Positions 35,052-44,584 of a stretch of 64,000 nucleotides of DNA are shown piece by piece (within the stretch, counting starts at the first letter, position 1; every line of letters begins with the position of its first letter). Origin of the DNA: Lentibacillus daqui (GTDB lineage: Bacteria; Bacillota; Bacilli; Bacillales; Amphibacillaceae); NCBI RefSeq assembly GCF_027186265.1, contig NZ_CP114176.1, forward strand, positions 3,224,001 through 3,288,000, written 5' to 3'. The position numbers were made by a program, and so were the translations under genes. The notes under the pieces were generated by a model. The model was given only the letters and a program-made list of their open reading frames with translations, searched no databases and had not been told where the DNA came from.

Positions 35052-35906
35052 ATTTCAGCACCTCTATTTCCAATGCTATCCGACAAGTATTTGTCTTTTA
35101 TTCAATTAATCATCAATTTAAATGGAATATTAATCCTCGCATTCCATCCAGTGTGCTCGATAAACATCTGATCAAACAGGAGAAATACAATAAGTCAATT
35201 CTTTAATCTACTATAATACGGATTATTGAAAAGTACAAATTGGCCAGTACAGCTTTAAGGATTAAATTTCTTTAGATCTTCCTTGTTTATACAAACCCCT
35301 CAAACTGTATTTCAAGAATTCAAGCATAAAATTGTATACAGGGGTTAGGATTAAGATTAACGGAATTGATTACTGAGTTCGAATGCTTGTTATTAATGCA
35401 GGGCCACGGATACCGGATTTTCTGCCAAAAGTAAAGAACATCCATTAATAATAGCCAACCGAATTGGCAAGGACTTGAAACTATTAATTATGCTGTTCTT
35501 AAATTTTCACCAAATTTGTATCCAGATCCCGCGAGATTGACTGCATAGATGGATGAATATCCAATAGATAATGACTCACTTGTTGAAGAGATTCCTGGTT
35601 TAAAAAATACAATATTTTTTAAGCGGATTCTTTGGTGGTAGATGGGAAAATTGGTGCAGACCTTATCATTGATGTTAAGACTTTTCAATATCAATCATAT
35701 AGTCCAACTCGATTTTGGAACAGCACTTTATCAAACAGCCAATAAACCAATTCACCATTAAAATAAAGTAGCCTATCAAGATTAAAATTATCGGCTACTT
35801 TATTTATTCCCTTTACCAAAGATATTCTCTTTAATAAATTGCTCTGCTTTGTCTATGCTTTTATCCAAGCCCTCAATATTTAATCATTCTTGATAATATC
35901 ATTTCC
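35052..35906. other. Decayed intergenic region
   Basis: About 850 bp with no intact gene. A + strand stretch at about 35480-35650 reads like residual coding sequence (FSPNLYPDPARLTA, then MDEYPIDNDSLVEEIPGLKN) with a TAG in between and a frame change near 35610. I do not recognise the family. Together with the broken MFS and oxidase genes to the right, this looks like a region undergoing deletion. Confidence 0.4.
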
Positions 35907-36827
35907 CTATACCTGCATCCCATTTAAGGTATCTTTACCTTCCTCAATCACATCATTTTCAACATCCTTACCAACAGATTCCCATTTAATTAATGAAGTT
36001 GCAATCAAACCGGCTATTGGGACTAAGGTTAAAATAAGCATCGTTTTAGCCAGCCCGACAGCAGCAAGAACCATCGGGAAAAAGAATAAACCAAACATAC
36101 TACCTACCTTATTTGCTGCTTCCGATGCACCAGTTCCTAAGGCACGAAGAGAAGTTGGATAAGAAGCTGCTGCAATTGTTTTTCCTTGAGGGCCTGGTCC
36201 AGCAGAGTGTGCAAATATAAAAGTTGCAATTGGCAAAGCTGAAAGCAGAATATTCGAATGTCCATATATCAATCAGATATATATTAAGCTAGCTGCAACA
36301 ACCGCAAATCCGTATATGGCTAATTTTCTGGTTCCCATACGAACAGTTAAGTAAGCACCAAAGAATCCCCCTAATATTCCGAACAAATTAAAAATTATAG
36401 TCCCATAAATACTATTTATCATCCCTTGACCAAAAATATATCCGGAAATAATCGGAATATAAAACCCTAATGAATAGTATTGCATTGTTTGAGTAATCGA
36501 AATAATCCAGGCAAGGAATGAACGTGCTCTGTATCTTTTATGAAAAAGCAGTTTAAACGACGATGGCTTGTTATCGCTTTTTTGATCCGTATCCAATGAT
36601 TTATTGACAATCGTAATATTGTATGTCTTTTCTACAATTTTTATTGCTTCCTTTATAGGTAAATTATTTGCGGCCCATAATGGACTTTCTTTCATGTAAG
36701 CTATCCTAAGAAAAAATACTGCTAGCGCAAAAACTGCCCCTAAACCTACCGCCCATCGCCATAAATATTCTTCAGCATGCAATAAATACACCATTAGCCC
36801 TATTACTCCTGACGAAACTGTAGCCAT
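35907..36827 (-). pseudogene. MFS transporter remnant: N-terminus deleted and in-frame stop
   Basis: The frame runs from 36827 to 35907 with one internal TGA at 36273-36275 (ASLIYI-stop-LIYGHS), so two pieces are readable. Content is the middle and C-terminal part of a 12-TM MFS transporter: the central loop (KESPLWAANNLPIKEA), then FGILGGFFGAYLTVRMGTRKL, HSAGPGPQGKTIAAASYPTSLRALGTGAS and further hydrophobic segments. The first about 200 residues are absent. The right end runs directly into the truncated oxidase gene, marking a deletion junction. Non-functional. Confidence 0.82.
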
Positions 36828-37975
36828 ATACTAGACCGGTTGCCATAAGTAGCAATAAAGGCGTTATCAAGATTAGGGATCTTACCAATTACCGGTAATC
36901 CATCTGGAGTCATAGGCCGCATTCCTGACCATTCTACTTCAGTCTTTCCTTGTAATTCAGCCTTTAAATATTTGGCTACCGAGTTTCTTATTCCTTGGAT
37001 TCGGTTTTTATCCATTTTGGAATTAATACCGGATAATTCCATCGTCCCACCGATTCTCACAGCATCTTTAAAAGGACTAACGCCTGCCTTCGTATCCCCA
37101 AGGTACAAAGGGTGGGAAAAGTTTAAATTCGGATTAGTTATTGTAACACTGTAACCTTTTCCCGCTTGAACAGGCAAGTTAAAACTAAATTTTTCGGCAA
37201 GTTTTCCCGACCAAGCTCCAGCATTCAAAAGAAATGTATCTGCCTCCATCTTCATTTCTCCTGTACTGATGGCAACAACCCTATTCTCATCCAGTTCAAC
37301 ATCAGTGACCTCAGTATTTTCAAGTAAAGTAACATTGGAATCTTCCAATTTATTTATAAAAGCATTCGATAAAGATTCTGGATTTACATGACGTTGTTCT
37401 TTTAATAACAATCCACCAATTACGTCATCAGAAACATTAGGCTCTATCTTTCTAATTTCATCCTGCGAAAAGACAATCGGGTTTTCATGTCCATACAAAT
37501 TTGATCTTTCACTAAACTTATTTATATGTTGTTGAAGTTCTTTTTCATTTAAAAATAGAAACAACATACCTTCGTAATACATCTCAAATTCAAGCCCTTC
37601 GGATGTCAATGAATCATAAAGCTCAAATGTTGTTTGGCTAAGATTATGCAAGGCATCTTCTCCCGACTTGAAATCCCTTTCATTACAATACTTCATAAAT
37701 TGGCTCAGCCATCCGGATAAACTAGGAAGTGCTGATGGTTTAATATATAATGGACTATCTTTTTTCATAAGCCATTTAAGGGAATTTCCTACAAGCCCTG
37801 GCTCAGGAACAGGCGTATGCAGAGCTGGACAAACCCAGCCTTGGTTCCCCTTTGAACTAGCATTTGCAAAACAATCCTTCTCCAATATGGTTACATCGTA
37901 TCCACTTTTACTAAGATAATAGGCAGAAGAAAGTCCTATAATCCCGCCACCAATCACTATTATTTTTTGACTCAT
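36803..37975 (-). pseudogene. DadA-like FAD-dependent amino-acid oxidase/dehydrogenase, 3' end replaced by MFS sequence
   Basis: Starts at ATG 37975 behind AAAGGGGA. N-terminal FAD-binding KIIVIGGGIIGLSSAYYLSKSGYDVTILEKD, SSKGNQGWVCPA, and C-terminal MRPMTPDGLPVIGKIPNLDNAFIATYGN are DadA/glycine-oxidase-type signatures. Normal proteins continue with an ATGHGMxGxTLAPxTG-like flavin segment, missing here. After YGN the frame enters sequence belonging to the MFS gene (RSSIWLQFRQE-stop). About 390 residues remain, lacking roughly 30-50 C-terminal residues. Likely inactive. It is downstream of an SSS symporter, suggesting past uptake and oxidation of an amino acid. Confidence 0.8.
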
Positions 37976-38005
37976 AAACTTAATATCCCCTTTGCAAAAT
38001 ATCAT

Positions 38006-38107
38006 TTATTTTTCTTTGGCATGTTTAATCCACCCGACTATAACGACTAAACAAGATAAATAACAAACTCCAACGGAAAAATAAACCAAGAAGTCCCAAC
38101 CGCTCAT
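38006..38107 (-). CDS. 33-residue membrane peptide, probable symporter small accessory protein
   Basis: ATG 38105-38107 overlaps the TGA of the symporter gene (ATGA), with GGAGG 7 bp upstream. The product begins MSGWDFLVYFSVGVCYLSCL, continues with a hydrophobic stretch and ends in WIKHAKEK. This is a single transmembrane segment with a basic cytoplasmic tail. Small hydrophobic ORFs following SSS-family symporters are a known pattern. Role, probably in symporter stability, is inferred. Confidence 0.65.
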   Translation of the reverse strand: MSGWDFLVYFSVGVCYLSCLVVIVGWIKHAKEK

Positions 38108-39549
38108 TTTACAACCTCCTTTGAATGCCCTAATTCGCCTTTAAATTTGTTAATTGTTAACTTATGCACGATACTAAACACCAAAAGGTTTATAACGATG
38201 CCTACTACAATGGCTGGTATACCAAACGGCTCACCTAAAACATTTAACCATAGGATTGTAGTAACTAAACCGGACACAATGGCAGGTACTGCTGCGCGGG
38301 GTGAAACTTTCCGTTCTAAAGGATTTCCCCAAAGTAATGCAATAACCATTGGGGGCAATACGGACGGTGCCCATAATTGAAAACCAAAAAGCATTAAATC
38401 CATCACGCTAGGTATCATTAAGGAAACGATTACACCGGCAATTCCAACAAATAAAGTCCCATATTTGGCCCATTTCAACATGGCTTTATCCCCTGCATTT
38501 TTATTAATTAGTCCCCCATAAATATCTTTAGAAAATATAACTGCGGCGGTATTTAAGATTGAACTCCCTGTAGACATAACTGCAGCAAGTAACGCTCCAA
38601 AAACAAGCCCAATCACTCCAATTGGTAGATATTCCATAACAAAATTAACAAAAACCATGTCGCCATTCATGTTTGGAAAAACAATGAATCCTATCAGTCC
38701 AATTACCATAATTACAATGGTAAGAAAGATATACATTATTGCAAAAGACACAGTACTCCATGCAGTGATACGAGATGACTTGGAGGCAGCATATCGTTGT
38801 ATATAGTGAGGAGCCAAAGCCTCACCCAGAAGAAAACTTAAGAAAGTGGATATAAATACTCCTACTGTCCATGGGCCACCAAAAAGCACCAAATGATCTG
38901 TATCAATGGAGGCGGCTTTATCTATTATCTCTGTCATTCCGCCCATTTTATTTAGCCCGATGACTGTCGCAGTAGCAATACCACCGACAAGTAGGATAAA
39001 TTGGATTGCATCTGTATATACAACTGCTAACATTCCACCGGCCCAGGTGTAGGCGATGGTTATTAAGGCACCAAGAAGAGTAAGCACGACGAAGGGTAAC
39101 CCTATAATTGGTTCTAGGATACGACCTAACGCTAAAGCCTGCACACCGAACATTCCAATCATAAATAAAAACGAAAATATGCTAGTTAAAAGTTTCCCAG
39201 AACGACCAAAATAAAATTCCATAATGTCCCCAATAGTATGTACATTATCCATTTCCCGAATGCGGGGTGCTAAAAAGAAACCGATTAATGTCTGACTAAT
39301 TACTACCCCTAATAGAGCCAAAAATACAACAATCCCGGTTTCGTATACGAAAGACACCCTACCAACAGTCGCTCCTCCACCCGCCAGTGTGGCTCCAATA
39401 GTAGCAAAGATTAGCGCAAATGGCATGGTCCTTCCAGCAACTGAATAGTCATTAAAATCGGATACCTTTTTCATCGTATAATACCCAATCCATAAAACCA
39501 CCACAAAATAAATTAGTAGTATAATGAGATCAAAAATACTTATGCCCAA
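38104..39549 (-). CDS. Sodium:solute symporter (SSS family)
   Basis: 481 residues, TTG start behind GGAGG, about 13 hydrophobic segments. SSS signatures are DFNDYSVAGRTMPFALIFATIGATLAGGGATVGRVSF near the N-terminus and GLVFGALLAAVMSTGSSILNTAAVIFSKDIY. It drives uptake of an organic solute with Na+. Downstream are the coupled 33-residue peptide and the dadA-like gene, so the solute may be an amino acid. An inverted repeat (39675-39691) upstream is a candidate operator. Confidence 0.92.
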   Translation of the reverse strand: MGISIFDLIILLIYFVVVLWIGYYTMKKVSDFNDYSVAGRTMPFALIFATIGATLAGGGATVGRVSFVYETGIVVFLALLGVVISQTLIGFFLAPRIREMDNVHTIGDIMEFYFGRSGKLLTSIFSFLFMIGMFGVQALALGRILEPIIGLPFVVLTLLGALITIAYTWAGGMLAVVYTDAIQFILLVGGIATATVIGLNKMGGMTEIIDKAASIDTDHLVLFGGPWTVGVFISTFLSFLLGEALAPHYIQRYAASKSSRITAWSTVSFAIMYIFLTIVIMVIGLIGFIVFPNMNGDMVFVNFVMEYLPIGVIGLVFGALLAAVMSTGSSILNTAAVIFSKDIYGGLINKNAGDKAMLKWAKYGTLFVGIAGVIVSLMIPSVMDLMLFGFQLWAPSVLPPMVIALLWGNPLERKVSPRAAVPAIVSGLVTTILWLNVLGEPFGIPAIVVGIVINLLVFSIVHKLTINKFKGELGHSKEVVK

Positions 39550-39674
39550 CTTACATACCTCCTTGTGTCTACTTACATTTAGAAAGCAGTATCTTTTTCT
39601 TACGTCTTTTCCTTATTTGCAAAATCATTTATAAAAAGAATACTTAATATTACATTTTTATAAATAAATTGTTT

Positions 39675-39691
39675 TTGTCTATACTATACAA
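39675..39691. promoter_or_regulatory. Candidate operator upstream of the symporter gene
   Basis: TTGTCTATACTATACAA is an almost perfect inverted repeat (TTGT.TATA/TATA.ACAA type). The pattern fits GntR/FCD-type operators such as TTGTAGTACAA at 43589-43599. It lies about 125 bp upstream of the symporter start. Confidence 0.4.
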
Positions 39692-39973
39692 TGTTGTTTA
39701 TCTTTTCAATTGATTGCATCAAATTTAAATAATAGGAATGTTGAATAATAATTATAATAAGATTTAATATTTTGTTTCCATTTCTACTCACGGACAGAGG
39801 CACGAATTTTTAAGCATTAAATTTGTAAAGTGTGCCTAATCCAATAATAGTGTCACCATAAAAAAATAGTACTAGTTTATTAGTAAAAGTGTGCTCCTAC
39901 TTCTTTTTTAAGTTAATTTATGGCAAGGTTAAATTTCACAAGTAATTGTTCATGTTTAGGCCAAAAAAATATA

Positions 39974-39992
39974 CTCAAACCTAATGTTTGAG
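39974..39992 (-). terminator. Terminator of the amino-acid ABC operon
   Basis: Minus-strand stem CTCAAAC/GTTTGAG (39992-39986 with 39980-39974), extended by AT pairs. It is followed by TATATTTTTTT. It lies about 40 bp after the stop of the ATPase gene. Confidence 0.7.
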
Positions 39993-40030
39993 CATAGCAT
40001 TTTCATCCTTACTTAAGTTAAATACGCTCT

Positions 40031-40777
40031 CTACCCATCCTGCAAAAATCGCCTCGTACGCTCCTCATCCGGATCACCAAACATTTTATCCGAACTGCCT
40101 TCTTCCACAATTAATCCATCATCCATAAAAATAACCCGATCTGCAACATCTTTAGCAAATCCCTTTTCATGTGTTACAACTACCATTGTCATGCCTTCTT
40201 TAGCAAGATCTTTCATAACCAGAAGAACCTCCCGAACCAGTTCCGGGTCTAATGCTGAAGTAGGTTCATCATAAAGCATAACCATTGGCTCCATTGACAA
40301 TGCTCTTGCAATGGCTACCCTTTGTTGTTGACCGCCCGAGAGTTGTGCCGGATAGTGATTCACTCGATCAGCTAATCCAACCTTCGTAAGTAATTCAATC
40401 GCTTGTTCCTTGGCCTGCTGATGATCCATCTTTTTTATGACCATCGGACCTTCCATTACATTTTCCAAAGCTGTCCGATGTGGGAACAAATTAAATTGTT
40501 GGAATACAAAACCGGTATTTTGACGTAACTCTCTTATAGCAGTTTTTCTTTGTTTATTATGTGGCAGTCCCGCTTCCAACTCAACTCCACCAAGTCTTAT
40601 GACTCCATTATCGGGTTCCTCTAAAAAAGTGATACAACGCAGCAACGTAGATTTACCTGAACCGCTTGGACCCATGATAACTACAACTTCATTTTTACCG
40701 ACCGTGAAATTAATACCGTTAAGGACAACATTATCACCGAATGACTTCTTGATATTTTCAAGCTTTATGACATCCAC
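40031..40777 (-). CDS. Polar amino-acid ABC transporter ATPase (GlnQ type)
   Basis: 248 residues. Walker A GPSGSGKST, Q-loop FVFQQFNLFPHRTALENV, signature LSGGQQQRVAIARAL, Walker B VMLYDEPTSALDPE and switch His in VVVTHEKGFAKDV. GTG start behind GGAGGGGG. Last gene of the operon SBP - saccharopine-dehydrogenase-like - permease - ATPase. Powers uptake of an amino acid or amino-acid derivative. Identification of the type is firm; substrate unknown. Confidence 0.94.
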   Translation of the reverse strand: MDVIKLENIKKSFGDNVVLNGINFTVGKNEVVVIMGPSGSGKSTLLRCITFLEEPDNGVIRLGGVELEAGLPHNKQRKTAIRELRQNTGFVFQQFNLFPHRTALENVMEGPMVIKKMDHQQAKEQAIELLTKVGLADRVNHYPAQLSGGQQQRVAIARALSMEPMVMLYDEPTSALDPELVREVLLVMKDLAKEGMTMVVVTHEKGFAKDVADRVIFMDDGLIVEEGSSDKMFGDPDEERTRRFLQDG

Positions 40778-40810
40778 AATTTTCCCCCTCCTTTCAAAAT
40801 GCAGAACACC

Positions 40811-41464
40811 TTAGGCAACATGCTTGGAGGTACGCTTCTCCAGACGATCTAATACTGCAGTAAAAAATGAAATGACAACCCAATAGAGTGCGGCAGCCAA
40901 TAAATAAATGGTTAAAGGTTCAAAAGTTTTGGCAATGATTAATGTAGACATTTGCAGTAACTCTGTAACGGTGATAACGGACACCAGCGATGTATCTTTA
41001 ATTAAAATAATGTATGTGTTAGATAACGTCGGAATAGCAATGCGAATGCTTTGTGGTAAAATAACACGCCTCATTGCCTGTCCATATGTCATCCCCATAG
41101 AAACAGCGGCCTCCATTTGCCCCTTATCAACGGCTAAAATAGCTGCCCGAAATGATTCAGACAGATAGGCGCCTGCGTTTAAACTTAAGGCGAGGATTCC
41201 TGATGTTATCGGGCTTAATTCAATATCTATTTGTGGTAGACCATAGTAAATGACAAAAATTTGTACTAAAAGAGGGGTACCACGGAAAATAGATATATAA
41301 AAGGATCCAACTGCTTTTAACACTTTTATTTTTGAGATTCTGGCTAATGCTGTAAAAAACCCCAATATTAATGCAAAAACTACCGATACTAATGCCAACA
41401 AAATAGTTATCAGTGTAGCTTTTAATAAAGGAGGTAACGATTCAATAATGATGGTAAAATCCAT
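40811..41464 (-). CDS. Polar amino-acid ABC transporter permease (HisM/GlnP type)
   Basis: 217 residues with about five membrane segments. N-terminal LPPLLKATLITILLALVSVVFALILGFFTALARIS, the IFRGTPLLVQIFVIYYGLP motif, and the EAA loop (EAAVSMGMTYGQAMRRVILPQSIRIAIPTLSN). Together these define the family. Homodimer likely, as only one permease gene is present. ATG behind GGAGGG. Confidence 0.94.
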   Translation of the reverse strand: MDFTIIIESLPPLLKATLITILLALVSVVFALILGFFTALARISKIKVLKAVGSFYISIFRGTPLLVQIFVIYYGLPQIDIELSPITSGILALSLNAGAYLSESFRAAILAVDKGQMEAAVSMGMTYGQAMRRVILPQSIRIAIPTLSNTYIILIKDTSLVSVITVTELLQMSTLIIAKTFEPLTIYLLAAALYWVVISFFTAVLDRLEKRTSKHVA

Positions 41465-41516
41465 TTGTATCCCTCCATAATATATTGCCTGTAAGATTTA
41501 CTTAAACGAATTTGTA

Positions 41517-42668
41517 CTAATGCCCCTCTTGAAATTTGATATCAATTCCATATTCATTTAATTCACTTAAAAACGGATCAAACCGCTCACCAATCATAAT
41601 TTTTTCAACCGGTACAATGCCCTTTTCCTTGATTCGATCGTTTGCTATCCAGTTAGCTACTAACATAGCGGGGATGGCAGTGGTTTTTGCCATGGAGGTG
41701 ATATTACGATCGTGATCATAAAAATCAATCATTTCCCAAGTATATGTCTTGCTCACACCATCTTTCCTTCCTTTTGTTGTTACGCGTAACACCGTAATAT
41801 CCTCATTAGATTGACCATGAAGTTTTGGCTCTAAAATCTTTTCTGTTAACTTTGCAGGACTTACTAGATCTCCATTAACCTCTATGGGCTCCTGGTCAAG
41901 GAAGCCAAGTTCCGCGAGCACAGCCATTTTACGCCAATGACCTGAATACCGAACTGTTTTCTCATATAGATGTTTGACCTTATCCTTTAATGTATAAGCA
42001 GCACTATGTGCATCCGTTACGACCGCTTCACACTCTCCGATAGGTTCTGGAAAACTCATTGTCTCCAACCCCGATAATGGAGGAAGATTTACAAGCTTTC
42101 CATTCTCTGCAGCAAGCGCCGGTCTCGTATAAAGCCCCATCACGCTCTCCAATCGAAAAATAACCTGGTACCATAAAGGTGGTAACGGGTGCCTAGGTAC
42201 GCCACCGCAAACCATTACAGCATCATCTGCTTCATCAAGCATTTCGATTCCCCTTGCAGCTAGGAAGTTTGTTATCCCTGGAGCAACTCCACATCCTGGT
42301 ACGATAATAACCCCGACTTCTTTTGCTTGATGATCCAATTTCATTTTTTCTTCAAATTGTGAGCCAACTAGGTCAACTAGATTACATTTAGCAGCTATTG
42401 CAGCATTTACTGCAGTTACACTTAAGGAATGTGGCAGGCATGCAACGGCAATATCAGCATCTTTTATAACATTATAAATATCTTCTTTCGTTTGCAAATT
42501 AGTTAATTTTCCGGTAACCTTTGGATTATCAGCAACCTGTAAACATTTGTCTATATTTTTTTGCGACCCATCAACAGCTGTTACCCTCTGTATGTTTGGA
42601 AATTTTGCAAGTTCGCGAACTACTGTGGTACCTATCATACCAGTACCTAAAACTACTGCATGTTTCAT
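41517..42668 (-). CDS. Saccharopine dehydrogenase-like oxidoreductase
   Basis: 383 residues. Rossmann nucleotide-binding start (AVVLGTGMIGTTVVRELAKFPNIQRVTAVDGS), then CLPHSLSVTAVNAAIAAKCNLVDLV and VPGCGVAPGITNFLAARGI, all characteristic of saccharopine reductase / lysine 6-dehydrogenase-type enzymes. The catalytic C-terminal half is about 125-350. It would interconvert a secondary-amine amino acid (saccharopine- or opine-like) or oxidise lysine with NAD(P). It lies between the binding protein and permease genes of an ABC importer, so it probably processes the imported compound. No partner lysine-pathway gene is nearby. Confidence 0.85.
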   Translation of the reverse strand: MKHAVVLGTGMIGTTVVRELAKFPNIQRVTAVDGSQKNIDKCLQVADNPKVTGKLTNLQTKEDIYNVIKDADIAVACLPHSLSVTAVNAAIAAKCNLVDLVGSQFEEKMKLDHQAKEVGVIIVPGCGVAPGITNFLAARGIEMLDEADDAVMVCGGVPRHPLPPLWYQVIFRLESVMGLYTRPALAAENGKLVNLPPLSGLETMSFPEPIGECEAVVTDAHSAAYTLKDKVKHLYEKTVRYSGHWRKMAVLAELGFLDQEPIEVNGDLVSPAKLTEKILEPKLHGQSNEDITVLRVTTKGRKDGVSKTYTWEMIDFYDHDRNITSMAKTTAIPAMLVANWIANDRIKEKGIVPVEKIMIGERFDPFLSELNEYGIDIKFQEGH

Positions 42669-42705
42669 TATTCAGACTCCCCTCTCTGTAGCTAAACCTG
42701 ATAAA

Positions 42706-43497
42706 TCATTTGACCAATGGCTCCGAGTCAAACCACTTTTTATAAATGTCATCGTATGTTCCATCTTCCTTCATTTCAGACAGTTCCTGATTTAATTTCG
42801 TAACTAGGTCATCGTTACCCTTTTTCACTGCCATAGCTATCTCGTCTTTGTTCATAATGTCACTAACTATTTTTAATGGAAGCTTTTCTTCTTTTATGTT
42901 GTAACTCATCAGTAGTTGATCATTTATAATGACATCCAGCCTTCCGTTAATTAAGTCCTGAATATAATCATTTATTGACTTATACAAATTAACATCTGCA
43001 CCATCAACACTTCTGGCAACCTCTTCAAATGTTGTCCCCCCACCAACACCAACCTTTTTACCCTTGATGTCTTCTAATTCGGAAATTCCGGTAGTATCTT
43101 CTTTCGTAATTAAAACTGAACCTGTAACAACATATGGATCTGTAAAATCCACACTCTTTTTTCTTTCCTCTGTAACCGTCATTTGGGCAATGATTACGTC
43201 AAACTTATCTGCTTTAAGCCCTCCGATAAGACTGTCCCACTTTGTAGCAACAAATTTAGTTTTAACCCCCATTCTTTTCGCCAATTCATTAGCGATATCA
43301 ACATCAAATCCGGCATATTCGTTATTATCCTCCAGGTAATTAAATGGCTGATATGTTCCTTCAAATCCGATTCGTATTTCACCTGAATCCTCTACTCTAT
43401 CTAATGCATTCTTGGTTTTAGCCCCACTTTCTCCGCTGCAAGCCGTAATCATTAATACTAAAAAAAGCAATACAATGGATTGGTAAAAACGCTTCAT
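42706..43497 (-). CDS. Amino-acid ABC transporter substrate-binding lipoprotein
   Basis: 263 residues. Lipoprotein signal with lipobox ITAC (Cys about 20), followed by an SBP family 3 domain: IRIGFEGTYQPFNYLEDNNEYAGFDVDIANELAKRMG, LKADKFDVIIAQMTVTEERKKSVDFTDPYV. Anchored outside the membrane, delivers ligand to the permease. First gene of the operon, divergent from the GntR regulator, with a cre-like site and a palindrome upstream. Confidence 0.94.
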   Translation of the reverse strand: MKRFYQSIVLLFLVLMITACSGESGAKTKNALDRVEDSGEIRIGFEGTYQPFNYLEDNNEYAGFDVDIANELAKRMGVKTKFVATKWDSLIGGLKADKFDVIIAQMTVTEERKKSVDFTDPYVVTGSVLITKEDTTGISELEDIKGKKVGVGGGTTFEEVARSVDGADVNLYKSINDYIQDLINGRLDVIINDQLLMSYNIKEEKLPLKIVSDIMNKDEIAMAVKKGNDDLVTKLNQELSEMKEDGTYDDIYKKWFDSEPLVK

Positions 43498-43528
43498 TTT
43501 GCTAACCCTCCCTTGGGTATTTTTTAAT

Positions 43529-43543
43529 TGTTAGCGCTTTCCA
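43529..43543 (-). promoter_or_regulatory. cre-like CcpA site upstream of the amino-acid ABC operon
   Basis: The minus strand reads TGGAAAGCGCTAACA, an excellent match to TGWAANCGNTNNCA apart from the third base. It lies 32 bp upstream of the binding-protein start, consistent with catabolite repression of the operon. Confidence 0.6.
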
Positions 43544-43588
43544 AATTGTGATCCTCCCTTTTCCGTAATTAATCGCTGTAGTTCCAAA

Positions 43589-43599
43589 TTGTAGTACAA
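43589..43599. promoter_or_regulatory. Candidate operator of the divergent GntR regulator
   Basis: TTGTAGTACAA has perfect palindromic arms TTGTA/TACAA around one base. It is centred in the divergent promoter region between the ABC operon and the GntR gene. Fits FCD-type GntR operators. Confidence 0.5.
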
Positions 43600-43708
43600 T
43601 ATATGCTCTATAAATCAGGGTTATTCCCGTTAATTAAATATTCCATATAAATTGAATATAATCAGCCCAATGTACATATTTGATAATAATAACCTTTTGG
43701 GGGAGGTA

Positions 43709-44395
43709 ATGAAAATACAACAAAAACAATCCATGAAGGTGTTTATTTATCATCATTTGAAAGAAGCTATTTTAGCAAGACAACTTCCACCCGGAAAACA
43801 ATTGATAGAGAATGAGATTTCTAGAACGTTGAATATTAGCCGCACCCCAATTAGAAATGCAATCAATTTATTAGCTGATGAGGGATTGGTAGACATCGTA
43901 CCGAATAAGGGTGCCTTTGTGACAAATCCAACAAAAGAAGAAATCCTTCAAGCGTATGATTTGCGTAAGCGTTTAGAGATTATGGCAGCTAATCAGGCCA
44001 TTGAATTTTTAGTTGAAAATGATTTCAAAAAAATGGAAAGCTATATAGCAGAAGAGAAGGAGGCATTATTTGCAAAAAACATAACGAACTACTTAAAAGC
44101 TAACCAGGATTTCCACATGTCATATACTCAAAAATGCGGAAACAAATTTTTAATTGATTTTGTCAAAAAACTAATTAACCAAACATCCATCTATTTAATC
44201 CTTTTTGATATAGTTTTCGAAGAGGATCCGTCTGCAGAACCCTATGGATATAAGGAACACTTGGAGATTGTACAATTACTTAAACAAAAGAAACGCAAAG
44301 AATTAAAAGTTTGCCTTGAAAATCATTTTGATAATGCAATTGATAGTTTAAACATCCATCAAGAGTATAAGGATTTAAAGGAGATATTTAAATAG
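43709..44395 (+). CDS. GntR-family regulator (FCD type), divergent from the amino-acid ABC operon
   Basis: 228 residues from ATG 43709, chosen because GGGGGAGG lies 5 bp upstream; the frame opens earlier but without a ribosome binding site. Winged helix about 10-75 (KVFIYHHLKEAILARQLPPGKQLIENEISRTLNISRTPIRNAINLLADEGLVDI, NKGAFV). FCD domain about 85-220 (YDLRKRLEIMAANQAIE, NQDFHMSYTQKCGNKFLIDFV, EHLEIVQLLKQKK). Probably controls the adjacent ABC/saccharopine-dehydrogenase operon. Confidence 0.88.
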   Translation: MKIQQKQSMKVFIYHHLKEAILARQLPPGKQLIENEISRTLNISRTPIRNAINLLADEGLVDIVPNKGAFVTNPTKEEILQAYDLRKRLEIMAANQAIEFLVENDFKKMESYIAEEKEALFAKNITNYLKANQDFHMSYTQKCGNKFLIDFVKKLINQTSIYLILFDIVFEEDPSAEPYGYKEHLEIVQLLKQKKRKELKVCLENHFDNAIDSLNIHQEYKDLKEIFK

Positions 44396-44432
44396 TCTAG
44401 CCAACCTATGACTTTCCTAAGGTTGGCTAGAC
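44395..44432 (+). terminator. Terminator of the GntR gene
   Basis: A 13-bp perfect stem, GTCTAGCCAACCT (44395-44407) and AGGTTGGCTAGAC (44420-44432), overlaps the stop codon region. The T-tract after it is weak. Confidence 0.65.
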
Positions 44433-44537
44433 CAAATCATATTCTAACATCCATCAAACCTAATATAAGTATGATCATCAAAGTAACCGCCAAATATCAT
44501 TAACCGACAAGTTTACCTCGCTTAGCCGAAAAAATAA

Positions 44538-44570
44538 CCTCTATGACAAATCAAGAATTTGCCATAGAGG
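44538..44570 (-). terminator. Terminator of the glycerophosphodiesterase gene
   Basis: Minus-strand stem CCTCTATGGCAAAT with ATTTGTCATAGAGG (44570-44557 and 44551-44538) with one mismatch and a 5-nt loop. It is followed by TTATTTTTT. It lies 14 bp after the stop. Confidence 0.75.
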
Positions 44571-44584
44571 ACACAATTAGACTT

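Larger units (their letters stand above)
39550..40030. other. AT-rich intergenic region
   Basis: About 480 bp without a convincing gene. It holds the symporter promoter region (operator candidate at 39675-39691) and, at its right end, the terminator of the amino-acid ABC operon. The middle is very AT-rich and featureless to me. Confidence 0.5.

Noticed and set aside
35488..35694. 68-codon minus-strand frame in the decayed region
   Set aside because: No ribosome binding site; the opposite strand shows better residual coding sense.
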